A stretch of 64,000 bases of DNA. Origin: an uncultured Pseudomonadota bacterium. Lineage in GTDB: Bacteria; Pseudomonadota; Alphaproteobacteria; RF32; CAG-239. Both the position numbers and the translations under genes were made by a program. Under the pieces are notes generated by a model. It made no database searches, was not told where the DNA came from, and saw nothing but the letters and a program-made list of their open reading frames with translations. The stretch spans positions 33,931-97,930 of the forward strand of contig CACWKS010000009.1 in NCBI GenBank assembly GCA_902761535.1, read 5' to 3'. Below, one piece after another: positions 57,173-64,000 of the stretch (positions are counted from its first letter, which is position 1; every line of letters starts with the position of its first letter).

Positions 57173-58282
57173 ATGGGATTTAATTGTGGTATTGTTGGTC
57201 TCCCCAATGTCGGCAAATCGACCTTGTTTAATGCTTTAACTCAAACGATAGCGGCACAGGCGGCCAATTTTCCGTTCTGCACGATTGAGCCTAATGTCGG
57301 CAGAGTTGCTGTGCCGGATAAGCGCCTTAAAATCTTAGAAGAAATGGTCAAGCCCAAAATGGTAACTCCGACTCAATTGGAGTTTGTTGATATTGCCGGT
57401 CTGGTAAAAGGTGCATCCAAAGGCGAGGGCTTGGGTAATCAATTTCTTGCCAACATCCGTGAGGTTGACGCCATAATCCATGTTTTGCGTTGTTTTGAAG
57501 ATGATAACATTACCCATGTCGAGGGATCGGTTGACCCGATTCGCGATGCCGAAATTGTTGAAACCGAATTAATGATTGCCGATTTGGAATCTTTGGAAAA
57601 GCGTCTTGACCAGGCAATCAAAAAATCCCGCGGCGGCGATAAAGAGGCCATTGTCAATGTTGCGGTAATGACTCCGATTATCGAGGCTCTGAAGGCCGGA
57701 AAACCTGCACGCACCGCCAAGCCTGATACGAGCAACAAGGACGCTTGCAAAGCCTATAAAAATTTACAGCTTTTGACCTCAAAACCGGTATTGTATGTCT
57801 GCAATGTTGATGAAGCATCGGCGGCAAACGGTAATGAATTCTCGCAAAAAGTTTTTGCCAAAGCTAAAGCCGAAAATGCCCGTGCGGTAGTAATTTCCGC
57901 AGCAATCGAAGCCGAAGTTGCTCAGCTCGAGAGCGAGGAAGAGCGGGCGGAATTTTTGGCTGATTTGGGTTTGAGCGAAACCGGTTTGGCCAAAATTATC
58001 CGCGAGGGGTATGAGCTTTTAGGTTTACAAACCTATTTTACCGCCGGACCGAAAGAGGTTAGGGCTTGGACATTTATCAAAGGCTCCAAAGCACCTGTTT
58101 GTGCCGGTATCATCCACTCCGATTTTGAACGCGGTTTCATCCGTGCCGAAACCATCTCGTTTGATGACTTTGTCAAATTCGGCGGCGAACAAGGCGCTAA
58201 AGAAGCCGGCAAAATGCGCTCCGAAGGCAAAGATTACGTCGTTCAAGACGGCGATTTGCTTAATTTCCTGTTTAATGTTTAA
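57173..58282 (+). CDS. ychF: Ribosome-binding ATPase YchF/Obg-like
   Basis: 369 residues. G1 loop [16 protein letters not shown]3 [14 protein letters not shown], and C-terminal TGS domain (about 280-369, [20 protein letters not shown]). YchF prefers ATP over GTP and acts on ribosomes under stress. GGAG precedes the start by 11 bases. Confidence 0.97.
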   Translation: MGFNCGIVGLPNVGKSTLFNALTQTIAAQAANFPFCTIEPNVGRVAVPDKRLKILEEMVKPKMVTPTQLEFVDIAGLVKGASKGEGLGNQFLANIREVDAIIHVLRCFEDDNITHVEGSVDPIRDAEIVETELMIADLESLEKRLDQAIKKSRGGDKEAIVNVAVMTPIIEALKAGKPARTAKPDTSNKDACKAYKNLQLLTSKPVLYVCNVDEASAANGNEFSQKVFAKAKAENARAVVISAAIEAEVAQLESEEERAEFLADLGLSETGLAKIIREGYELLGLQTYFTAGPKEVRAWTFIKGSKAPVCAGIIHSDFERGFIRAETISFDDFVKFGGEQGAKEAGKMRSEGKDYVVQDGDLLNFLFNV

Positions 58283-58287
58283 AAAAA

Positions 58288-58313
58288 AGATGAAAGGAAC
58301 TCAAGTTCCTTTC
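58288..58313. terminator. Hairpin after ychF
   Basis: GAAAGGAACT and AGTTCCTTTC form a 10-bp stem with a very short loop, a few bases past the ychF stop. A T-run is lacking, so termination is uncertain. Confidence 0.45.
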
Positions 58314-58318
58314 ACCAG

Positions 58319-58501
58319 TTATTTACGCTTTTGTTTGAGAGCGTATTCTACTGTTATAGCTCCGATGTCTAGCAGTAAAAAAACTATAGACATGAGTAAC
58401 CAAAATATAGCCCACAAGGCCCATTGAGAGTTTATGCAACTCTGTATAGCCATGGTGGCTGAAAACGTTAATAAAAAGATGCAAATAATAAATAATACCA
58501 T
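58319..58501 (-). CDS. Possible small membrane protein
   Basis: 60 residues with two hydrophobic stretches (about 1-18 and 28-48) and a basic tail (LKQKRK). Such small inner-membrane proteins are plausible, but no ribosome binding site is visible and A/T-rich DNA readily yields hydrophobic frames. A run of nine C (G on this strand) at 58588-58596 lies 87 bp upstream. Confidence 0.4.
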   Translation of the reverse strand: MVLFIICIFLLTFSATMAIQSCINSQWALWAIFWLLMSIVFLLLDIGAITVEYALKQKRK

Positions 58502-58708
58502 AACATCTATGTCGCGTTATAAAGCATCCGACACCTTCGCTCTTAATTAATAATTACTTTTACCAAAACCAATAGTACCACATTTTACCCCCCCCCGCAA
58601 GCGTTATTTTATTAATTAAAATCAATAAGTTATATCATAATTTTCAATTTAAACCTTATTTTCCGAATCGTTATTTTACTATTATCCTGCCTCAATCGAA
58701 ATATAAAA

Positions 58709-58765
58709 TGTCACCCCTGAGCCGATTGAAAAAAAACGACCAAATATGTCATGCCTCAATCGGCG
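58709..58765. repeat. Dispersed repeat module, match of 2336-2392
   Basis: TGTCACCCCTGAGCCGATTG is followed by an A-rich spacer, ACGACCAAATATGTCATG and CCTCAATCGGCG. Only a few positions differ from the copy 56 kb away. Confidence 0.82.
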
Positions 58766-59042
58766 CCAGTCCGATTGATAAGGCATCTTCCGCTTTGTCC
58801 TTCCCCTTGCTGGCAAGGGGATAAGAGGGGATGACAATATTATTTTTTCTCAGGGTTTGGGATTTATGAGTAAATTAGTTTACAATATCAGGTTCGGACT
58901 TGCGAGTTCAAGGGATAAAAATTTTAAGCATAAATTCAGTCGCGATTTGCCTATTCCGCCGCATGTCTGAGCAAGCGCATAAAGTCGCTTGCGAGTTCGG
59001 CGGAGACTGCATTTGTGCTTAAAATTCCCGTGAACGAACAGT

Positions 59043-59280
59043 CCGATGGTTTTTGTGCTACTTTTGACCATTCAAAAGTAGCTAAAACAATCATCCCAAC
59101 AATTTTTGGTTACTTTTTGTTGCCAAAAAGTAACGTAAGAATAAAAAATGAATGAATAGTTCGACGCTTTTGTGCTACGTCAGTCCGAGACTGTTTGACC
59201 ATTCAAAAGTAGCTAAAGATTCTCTGCTTCACCCAAAGTTTTTTGGTTACTTTTTGTTGCCAAAAAGTAACATAAATCAC
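59043..59280. repeat. Two copies of the hairpin-bearing dispersed repeat
   Basis: Copy 1 (59043-59138) carries the start and end of the unit but lacks the CGTCAGTCCGAGACTG segment. Copy 2 (59167-59280) has that segment but a different central part. Each contains the identical perfect hairpin GTTACTTTTTG-TTGC-CAAAAAGTAAC (59109-59134 and 59246-59271). Confidence 0.85.
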
Positions 59281-59330
59281 CGTCCGATGCCTTTTATGCT
59301 CCTTTTGGGCGTCCAAAAGCAATGTCAATT

Positions 59331-59402
59331 TCTTGTTTAAAAACACAACTCTCCCGACCTTGTTATAAGGAAGGGAGAGTTGAAGTTGTGTTAAGCAACT
59401 AA
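59331..59402 (-). terminator. Terminator of the 166-residue ORF
   Basis: On the minus strand AACACAA / TTGTGTT outer and CTCTCCC / GGGAGAG inner stems form a two-part hairpin overlapping the stop codon, followed by TTTTTAAA. Confidence 0.7.
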
Positions 59403-59891
59403 CAGGGCTGCAATACATTCGTCACAATCAGCCGAGACCATGAATCCTGTCGAAAAATTCAGGCAGTAATTCCAATTCTCATCTCTGCCATCACCTTTGT
59501 GAAACAGATACCAACTGTCTGCTAAAGGCGATTCGCCTAACTCCAACAAATTGTTGCAGAGCGAGCTGCGGTTGGCATAGATAAGCTCAATTTCTTGCTG
59601 GTTTGGTAAACGACCGGGAAATTGTCGCAGAATTTCCCGAGCATCTCCGGGAAGTGCACCATCTATGAAAATCTCGCGCAAGATAATAAGATTTTCATCA
59701 ACTTTGATACCTTTAACATTGTCAAAAGGTCGTCCGTATTCAGCTCTGGGGGTGTATTCCAGAGTTCTCTTGATTCCTAAATACGGAGAGCGATAGTCAA
59801 TTCTGCGGACTTTCTGCTCTTTTGGCTCTCCGTAAACATAGGGCAGTTTTGCCGCCGAAGAGTCAAAAAATGATGGGTAAATAATAGCCAT
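59391..59891 (-). CDS. Hypothetical protein
   Basis: 166 residues. No signal peptide. The segment ILRQFPGRLPNQQEIELIYANRS, then SWYLFHKGDGRDENWNYCLNFSTG reads like small proteins with a WYLF-type tail seen near adhesin or DUF1566-like domains; I do not assign it. Cys residues cluster near the C terminus (DCDEC). It stands alone beside repeat island B. The AT-rich upstream region gives no clear binding site. Confidence 0.65.
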   Translation of the reverse strand: MAIIYPSFFDSSAAKLPYVYGEPKEQKVRRIDYRSPYLGIKRTLEYTPRAEYGRPFDNVKGIKVDENLIILREIFIDGALPGDAREILRQFPGRLPNQQEIELIYANRSSLCNNLLELGESPLADSWYLFHKGDGRDENWNYCLNFSTGFMVSADCDECIAALLVA

Positions 59892-60041
59892 AATTAATAT
59901 TTTTTGGATTAATAATAAATTAGTGCCGCTTATTAAATCTTAACAACACTTAAGAGTCAAGCAATTCTGCGTTTTTTTCTTGTTTTTACTCAAAGAAAAT
60001 TATAAATTATCGAGCATAAAAAAAATAGGAGTAACTAAAAA

Positions 60042-60506
60042 ATGCGACTAGCCTTGTTTCAACCCGATATTCCGCAAAACACCGGAACTTTGTTGCGTCT
60101 GGGTGCTTGTCTTGATTTGCCGATAGATATTATTGAGCCTTGCGGATTCTTATTTAATGAAAAAGCCATGAAACGCGCCGGCATGGACTATCTCGACTTT
60201 GCCGAATATCGCCGTCACGATTCGTGGTCGGATTTCTTGCAATTTCGTGCCACTCATCCGCAAGAATACGGGCGCATTATCCTGATGACTACCCATGCCG
60301 ACCAGCCTTATACCGACTTTAATTTTAAGGAAAATGATATTATCTTAATGGGCAGAGAGTCTGCCGGTGTTCCTGATGAAGTTCATCATATTGCCGATGC
60401 TCGCCTGACAATCCCTATGAACCCTCAAGCTCGCTCAATCAATATGGCAATTTCGGCGGCTTTGGCAGTCGGTGAAGCTCTGCGCCAAACACGTTGGCAA
60501 AAATAA
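60042..60506 (+). CDS. trmL: tRNA (cytidine/uridine-34-2'-O)-methyltransferase TrmL
   Basis: 154 residues, a SPOUT methyltransferase. Motifs LFQPDIPQNTGTLLRL, LMGRESAGVPDEVH and IPMNPQARSINMAIS form the knotted SAM site. It modifies the wobble base of certain tRNA-Leu species. AGGAG precedes the start. Confidence 0.94.
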   Translation: MRLALFQPDIPQNTGTLLRLGACLDLPIDIIEPCGFLFNEKAMKRAGMDYLDFAEYRRHDSWSDFLQFRATHPQEYGRIILMTTHADQPYTDFNFKENDIILMGRESAGVPDEVHHIADARLTIPMNPQARSINMAISAALAVGEALRQTRWQK

Positions 60507-60708
60507 TCCAAAGTTTATGATGAAAAAGTCAAACCGGATAATTACCTATAAAATAAAGGCTTAAATTTCAATTAATTAGCTTAATATAAAAAAAGTTGCA
60601 TATTTATAAGTTTTTTAGTTGAAAATTAAGTTTTTATTGCTTAAGTTAGTCCTGTATTAGTTGTTATGCAACTAGATAATTTTTAAAACCCATATGGAGA
60701 AAATTAAA

Positions 60709-61167
60709 ATGAAAAAACTTTTAAGTTTGTTTTGCGCTGTTATAGCTTTGTCTGCTTGCTCGACTTTGAGCGAGAGTGCTTTGTTTGGTGGCAGCGAATG
60801 TGAGTCTAAATTGGCTCGTGATTTCATGGCTAATGCTGAAGATCGCGTATTCTTCGCTTTTGACAGCTCGGCTATTTCTGCTGATGCCGCTGAAGTTTTG
60901 AACTCTCAGGCAAAATGGTTGAACAACCACGAAGATGTTAAAGTTGTAATTCAAGGCTATTGCGATGAAAGAGGAACCAGAGAATACAACTTGGCTTTAG
61001 GCGAAAGACGTGCCAACGCTGTAAAACAATACTTGGTATCTAAAGGTGTTGCAGCTGACAGAATCTCTACCATTTCTTATGGTAAAGAAAGACCGGCTGT
61101 TTTGGGCAACAACGAAACCGCTTGGGCTCAAAACCGTCGTGCTGTTACAGTTGTAGATTTGATTTAG
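60709..61167 (+). CDS. pal: Peptidoglycan-associated lipoprotein Pal
   Basis: 152 residues. Lipobox LSAC (Cys17) and an OmpA-like peptidoglycan-binding domain (about 48-150) with GYCDERGTREYNLALGERRA. It anchors the outer membrane to peptidoglycan with TolB. GGAGA at 60697-60701 indicates ATG 60709 rather than the ATG at 60694, which overlaps it. Unlike the usual arrangement, tolQRAB are not upstream. Confidence 0.94.
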   Translation: MKKLLSLFCAVIALSACSTLSESALFGGSECESKLARDFMANAEDRVFFAFDSSAISADAAEVLNSQAKWLNNHEDVKVVIQGYCDERGTREYNLALGERRANAVKQYLVSKGVAADRISTISYGKERPAVLGNNETAWAQNRRAVTVVDLI

Positions 61168-61202
61168 ATTAACCTTATCTGTTCACATTTAGCGAGGCGA
61201 AA

Positions 61203-62060
61203 ATGAAAAAAATTATACTTCCGGCTGTTGTTGCTTTTGGTGTATTAGGTATGTGTGCCGATTCTTTTGCGGCATCAGAAGCATCTCTGCAACGTCAAAT
61301 TGAAAACTTGCGTGAAGATGTCGAAATTTTGCAACGTCAAATCGCTCGCACCGGCAATTCTTCCGGTGAAGATGTGGTTATGCAAATGAGCCAAATGGAA
61401 GAAAATGTTCGCTCGCTTAACGGTCGTTTGGATATGTTGGAACACAGTATCAGCACTCTTGAAGGCAAGCTCAACAACATCAACAAAGATATTGATTTGC
61501 GCCTTAATATGTTAGAGGGCAAAGGCATGACTACCGCATCATCCGATTTGAGTATTACCGAGCCGACCTCAACTAATAAGAAATTTACCCCTGCCGTAGC
61601 TGCAAGTGCACCGGCTGCTTTGTTGGGTGGTGAAATTGCCAAAGGCGAGGCTTTGCCCGAGGTTAATACCAAATCTCCCGACCAAATCTATCAGGAAGGT
61701 CTAGACGCTGTCAAAGCCGGCAATTTTGATTTGTCGGTTGCCCGTTTTACTACGCTGTTGACCAAATATCCCAATCATGCCTTGGCGGATAATTCGCAGT
61801 ATTGGTTGGGTGAGTCTTATTATGGTAAAAAAGATTATACCAAAGCGGCGGTTGCTTTTGCCACCGGCTATGAAAAATATAAAAACGGGCACAAAGGCGC
61901 CGACAATATTCTCAAACTCGGTATGTCAATGCAAATGCTTGGTAAAAAAGATGAGGCTTGCACCGCATTTACCAATTTGCCTAAAGAATTTCCCAAAGCA
62001 TCTGATGTGTTGAAAGACAAAGCCGCTCAGCTTGCGACTGAATTAAAATGTAAAAAATAG
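61203..62060 (+). CDS. cpoB: Cell division coordinator CpoB/YbgF
   Basis: 285 residues. Signal peptide (1-23, ending SFA), coiled-coil trimerisation region (about 25-105, LQRQIENLREDVEILQRQI), a linker, then TPR repeats (about 160-285, ending ATELKCKK). CpoB coordinates Tol-Pal with peptidoglycan synthesis at division. It follows pal by 35 bp and precedes tilS by 3 bp. GCGAGGCG lies before the start. Confidence 0.93.
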   Translation: MKKIILPAVVAFGVLGMCADSFAASEASLQRQIENLREDVEILQRQIARTGNSSGEDVVMQMSQMEENVRSLNGRLDMLEHSISTLEGKLNNINKDIDLRLNMLEGKGMTTASSDLSITEPTSTNKKFTPAVAASAPAALLGGEIAKGEALPEVNTKSPDQIYQEGLDAVKAGNFDLSVARFTTLLTKYPNHALADNSQYWLGESYYGKKDYTKAAVAFATGYEKYKNGHKGADNILKLGMSMQMLGKKDEACTAFTNLPKEFPKASDVLKDKAAQLATELKCKK

Positions 62061-62063
62061 GTT

Positions 62064-63113
62064 ATGCAGGATTTCTTTACAAAATATCAAATCAGTAATG
62101 ATGAAGTTATTGCCGTCGGTGTCTCCGGCGGTGCCGATTCGTTGGCCTTAGCTTTACGCTTAAATGAGCAAGGGCATAAGGTTGTTGCGCTCACGGTTGA
62201 CCATGGTCTGCGTCCGGAAGCTCGCACCGAAGCGGAATATGTCGCTTCGTTAATGCAAAAATTTGCCATTGAGCATCATATTTTGACATGGATTGGAACC
62301 AAACCGACCAACGGAGTGGAAGAAGCGGCACGCCAAGCTCGCTATAATTTATTGTTTGATTTTTGTCATCAACATAATATCAAATATCTGGCCACCGGTC
62401 ATCACCGCCGCGATCAGGCCGAAACTTTTTTGTTGCGTTTGGCACGTGGCAGCGGAGTTTTCGGTTTAAGCGGTATTTTGCCGAAATCCGAGCGTCAAGG
62501 TATCACCATTATTCGTCCGCAGTTGGATTCCTCTCCGGATGATTTAAAAAAATATCTGCGTGATTTAAATATCAAATGGATTGAAGATCCGATGAACGAT
62601 CAGGAAGATTTCGCCCGCGTCAAGATGCGCAAATTTTTACCTCAGCTTGAAACTATCGGTATCACCGAACAACGCTTGGCCGAAACGGCAACAATCCTGC
62701 AAAGCACTCGCGAATATCTGCACCATCAATGCAACAAGTTTATCAATGACAATGTTCGCAGATTCGGCACAAACATTGTGGCCTTGCCGTTTAATCAATT
62801 TATAAAATGTGAAAGCGAAATTGCCCGTTTGGTTTTGGGCGAGTTGATTCGTTCTATCGGTGACAATTCTTATCAGCCCGAAGCCGAAAGCCTGCAACGC
62901 ATAATCAGCGAGGGCAAACAATTTAAGGGTTGCACTTTAGGCAAATGTGAGATAGAAATTGCCTCACACAAGCTATGGATAATTCCGCAGGACAGCAGCA
63001 ACACCACCATGACCACGGCACAGTGGGATAAATTTGTGGCAGAGCATCCGGAGTTTACTAATTCCGGATTACCTTACAAAGTTCGGCGGGCAATTTGGCA
63101 GACATGGAAATAA
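62064..63113 (+). CDS. tilS: tRNA(Ile)-lysidine synthase
   Basis: 349 residues. PP-loop GVSGGADSLALAL (Ser21-Ser26), then GVEEAARQARY and TGHHRRDQAETFLLRL. It converts C34 of tRNA-Ile(CAU) to lysidine. It is on the short side with a reduced C-terminal domain. It starts 3 bp after cpoB, as in the cpoB-tilS pairing common in alphaproteobacteria, where ftsH usually follows; here smpB does. Confidence 0.94.
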   Translation: MQDFFTKYQISNDEVIAVGVSGGADSLALALRLNEQGHKVVALTVDHGLRPEARTEAEYVASLMQKFAIEHHILTWIGTKPTNGVEEAARQARYNLLFDFCHQHNIKYLATGHHRRDQAETFLLRLARGSGVFGLSGILPKSERQGITIIRPQLDSSPDDLKKYLRDLNIKWIEDPMNDQEDFARVKMRKFLPQLETIGITEQRLAETATILQSTREYLHHQCNKFINDNVRRFGTNIVALPFNQFIKCESEIARLVLGELIRSIGDNSYQPEAESLQRIISEGKQFKGCTLGKCEIEIASHKLWIIPQDSSNTTMTTAQWDKFVAEHPEFTNSGLPYKVRRAIWQTWK

Positions 63114-63117
63114 AACA

Positions 63118-63603
63118 ATGGCAAAAGATAAGAAAAAATCCAATTTAATCTCGACCGGAGTGGTTGCCAACAACCGCCGTGCCAATTTTGATTATACCAT
63201 TGAAGAAAAATTTACTGCCGGACTGGTGCTTACCGGAACGGAGGTAAAATCTTTGCGTCTCGGTCATGCCAATATCAATGATGCCTATGGCGTTGAGCGA
63301 GGCGGTGAAATATTTATGCTCAATATGTTTATTGCCGAATATGCCAACAAAGGCTACACTTCGCATGCCGAAAAACGTGAGCGCAAATTATTGCTCACCC
63401 ATCGCGAAATAATTAATATCACTAATTTCTTAGCCCGTAAAGGAGCAACTTTAGTGGCAATAAAATTGTTTTTTGATAACCACGGACGTGCTAAATTGGA
63501 AATAGGCTTAGGTTTCGGCAAAAAGAACTATGACAAACGCGAAGCCCAGGCCAAAAAGGACGCGCAGCGGGATATCGACCGCGCAACCCGGCCAAAGCTT
63601 TGA
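63118..63603 (+). CDS. smpB: SsrA-binding protein SmpB
   Basis: 161 residues. The OB-fold core has ISTGVVANNRRANFDYTIEEK and LTGTEVKSLR; the basic C-terminal tail is KKNYDKREAQAKKDAQRDI. It brings tmRNA to stalled ribosomes. The start is ATG 63118, 4 bp after tilS; a longer frame upstream lies inside tilS. The tmRNA gene begins 5 bp after its stop. Confidence 0.96.
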   Translation: MAKDKKKSNLISTGVVANNRRANFDYTIEEKFTAGLVLTGTEVKSLRLGHANINDAYGVERGGEIFMLNMFIAEYANKGYTSHAEKRERKLLLTHREIINITNFLARKGATLVAIKLFFDNHGRAKLEIGLGFGKKNYDKREAQAKKDAQRDIDRATRPKL

Positions 63604-63608
63604 AATAT

Positions 63609-63954
63609 GGGGACGAAAGGATTTCGACGGGGATCCGGAAGTATGAGAAGCGGGTAGTGGCGCGGAACCACTTAAAAAGCCGCAACCTTAAATTGAACTG
63701 ACAATACTACAGTTTTAAAGGCTGCGTAACGCAGCCCGTCTGTGCGCTGAGGACTGCGGCAGCGTAACAGGCGTCGATCAGCAGTGAACGTGAACAGCGG
63801 AGCGACTCGGCCGCCGTCATGCATCAGAGCCTACTGAACCGTTGAGCCTGTCAACCGGCGCAGCGGGAAGGGAATTTCAAACGATTGACTGCACCCGGAG
63901 AAACTTGTATGGATGGGTTTTCGGACGCGGTTTCGATTACCGCCGTCTCCACCA
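63609..63954 (+). ncRNA. ssrA: tmRNA, one-piece form
   Basis: The 5' end GGGGACG and 3' end CGTCTCC-ACCA form the acceptor stem with a G3-U70 pair, the alanyl-tRNA-synthetase identity. The T arm is GCGGT TTCGATT ACCGC and the 5' part has ATTTCGACGGGG, as in standard tmRNA. Since the 5' and 3' tRNA-like halves flank the messenger region in the normal order, the gene is not permuted. The tag frame, ACT at 63697 to TAA at 63727, would encode TDNTTVLKAA. The stop lies in the loop of a perfect GGCTGCG / CGCAGCC hairpin. The resume codon is at position 89, as in E. coli (90). An AAAAAGCCGCAA element matches the E. coli upstream region. Confidence 0.93.
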
Positions 63955-63961
63955 ACCACAC

Positions 63962-63997
63962 GGGGCTGCAGCCGGCAAAGCTGCAGCCCTGCTTTTT
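63962..63997 (+). terminator. Terminator of ssrA
   Basis: GGGCTGCAG, a 9-base loop, CTGCAGCCC, then TGCTTTTT, 8 bases after the tmRNA CCA. Confidence 0.93.
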
Positions 63998-64000
63998 GAA

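Larger units (their letters stand above)
58502..59330. other. Non-coding repeat island B
   Basis: No supported gene. It contains the same modules as island A: the CTGAGCCGATTG/CAATCGGCG element (58709-58765), the CCTTCCCCTT...GGGGATAAGAGGGG element (58796-58832), and two copies of the long GTTACTTTTTG-hairpin unit (59043-59138 and 59167-59280). Between them (58860-59040) is sequence with an inverted pair AAATTCAGTC / ...; its origin is unclear. A C9 tract is at 58588-58596. Confidence 0.78.

Noticed and set aside
63609..63954. Circularly permuted (two-piece) tmRNA
   Set aside because: The acceptor stem pairs the first seven and last seven bases of the gene, and the tag lies between the two tRNA-like halves in standard order.

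Overview
The window looks like a chromosomal segment of an AT-rich, anaerobic, probably host-associated alphaproteobacterium; taxonomy is inferred only from gene content and order. Supporting points are the ptsP-rodZ-prfA and pyrH-frr-uppS-cdsA-rseP-bamA-lpxD-fabZ blocks, GatCAB, a CpoB/TilS block, a class III (oxygen-sensitive) ribonucleotide reductase and a flavodiiron protein. Coding density is high and most genes are housekeeping. Two non-coding islands (about 2.1-3.1 kb and 58.6-59.3 kb) share the same set of dispersed repeat modules.

Layout: 1-2127, the 3' part of a large repetitive exported protein. 2.1-3.5 kb, repeat island, tRNA-Pro(GGG) and a second partial copy of that tRNA. 3.5-7.4 kb, an OB-fold periplasmic protein and the anaerobic RNR operon, preceded by two NrdR-like boxes. 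7.5-10.7 kb, a Pmp-repeat autotransporter and an orphan ORF. 10.8-15.4 kb (minus), flavodiiron protein, cysS, gltX, MlaC-like protein. 15.4-26.2 kb, mixed genes: amino-acid binding protein, esterase, lipoprotein, prmA, aminopeptidase P, thioredoxin-like protein, thyA-folA, xseA, LytM peptidase, response regulator, uppP. 26.2-27 kb, tRNA-Leu(CAG) and a truncated serine invertase. 27-34.8 kb, envelope/lipid A operon, followed by a type IV pilin-like gene. 35.6-41.8 kb, recA, yihY, fabI, gatCAB. 41.8-51.4 kb (minus), ptsP-rodZ-prfA-dnaE and two similar membrane proteins. 51.5-53.4 kb, a frameshifted cupin gene, half of a DEAD-box helicase and a structured intergenic stretch. 53.4-58.3 kb, dnaK with a heat-shock-type promoter, gpsA, ychF. 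58.3-59.9 kb, second repeat island and an orphan ORF. 60-64 kb, trmL, pal-cpoB-tilS-smpB and ssrA (tmRNA).

The most notable observations are: (1) the class III RNR is split, with the glycyl-radical segment on a separate 72-residue ORF having its own ribosome binding site between nrdD and nrdG; (2) the tmRNA is one-piece, whereas most alphaproteobacterial tmRNAs are circularly permuted, and its predicted tag is unusual; (3) a cupin gene contains a -1 frameshift exactly at an A AAA AAA slippery run; (4) a serine invertase frame ends inside the terminator of the adjacent tRNA-Leu; and (5) a degenerate single-domain DEAD-box protein. The anaerobic RNR, the flavodiiron protein and the absence of any visible aerobic respiratory gene fit an anaerobic life style. 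GatCAB together with GltX suggests that Gln-tRNA is made by transamidation.
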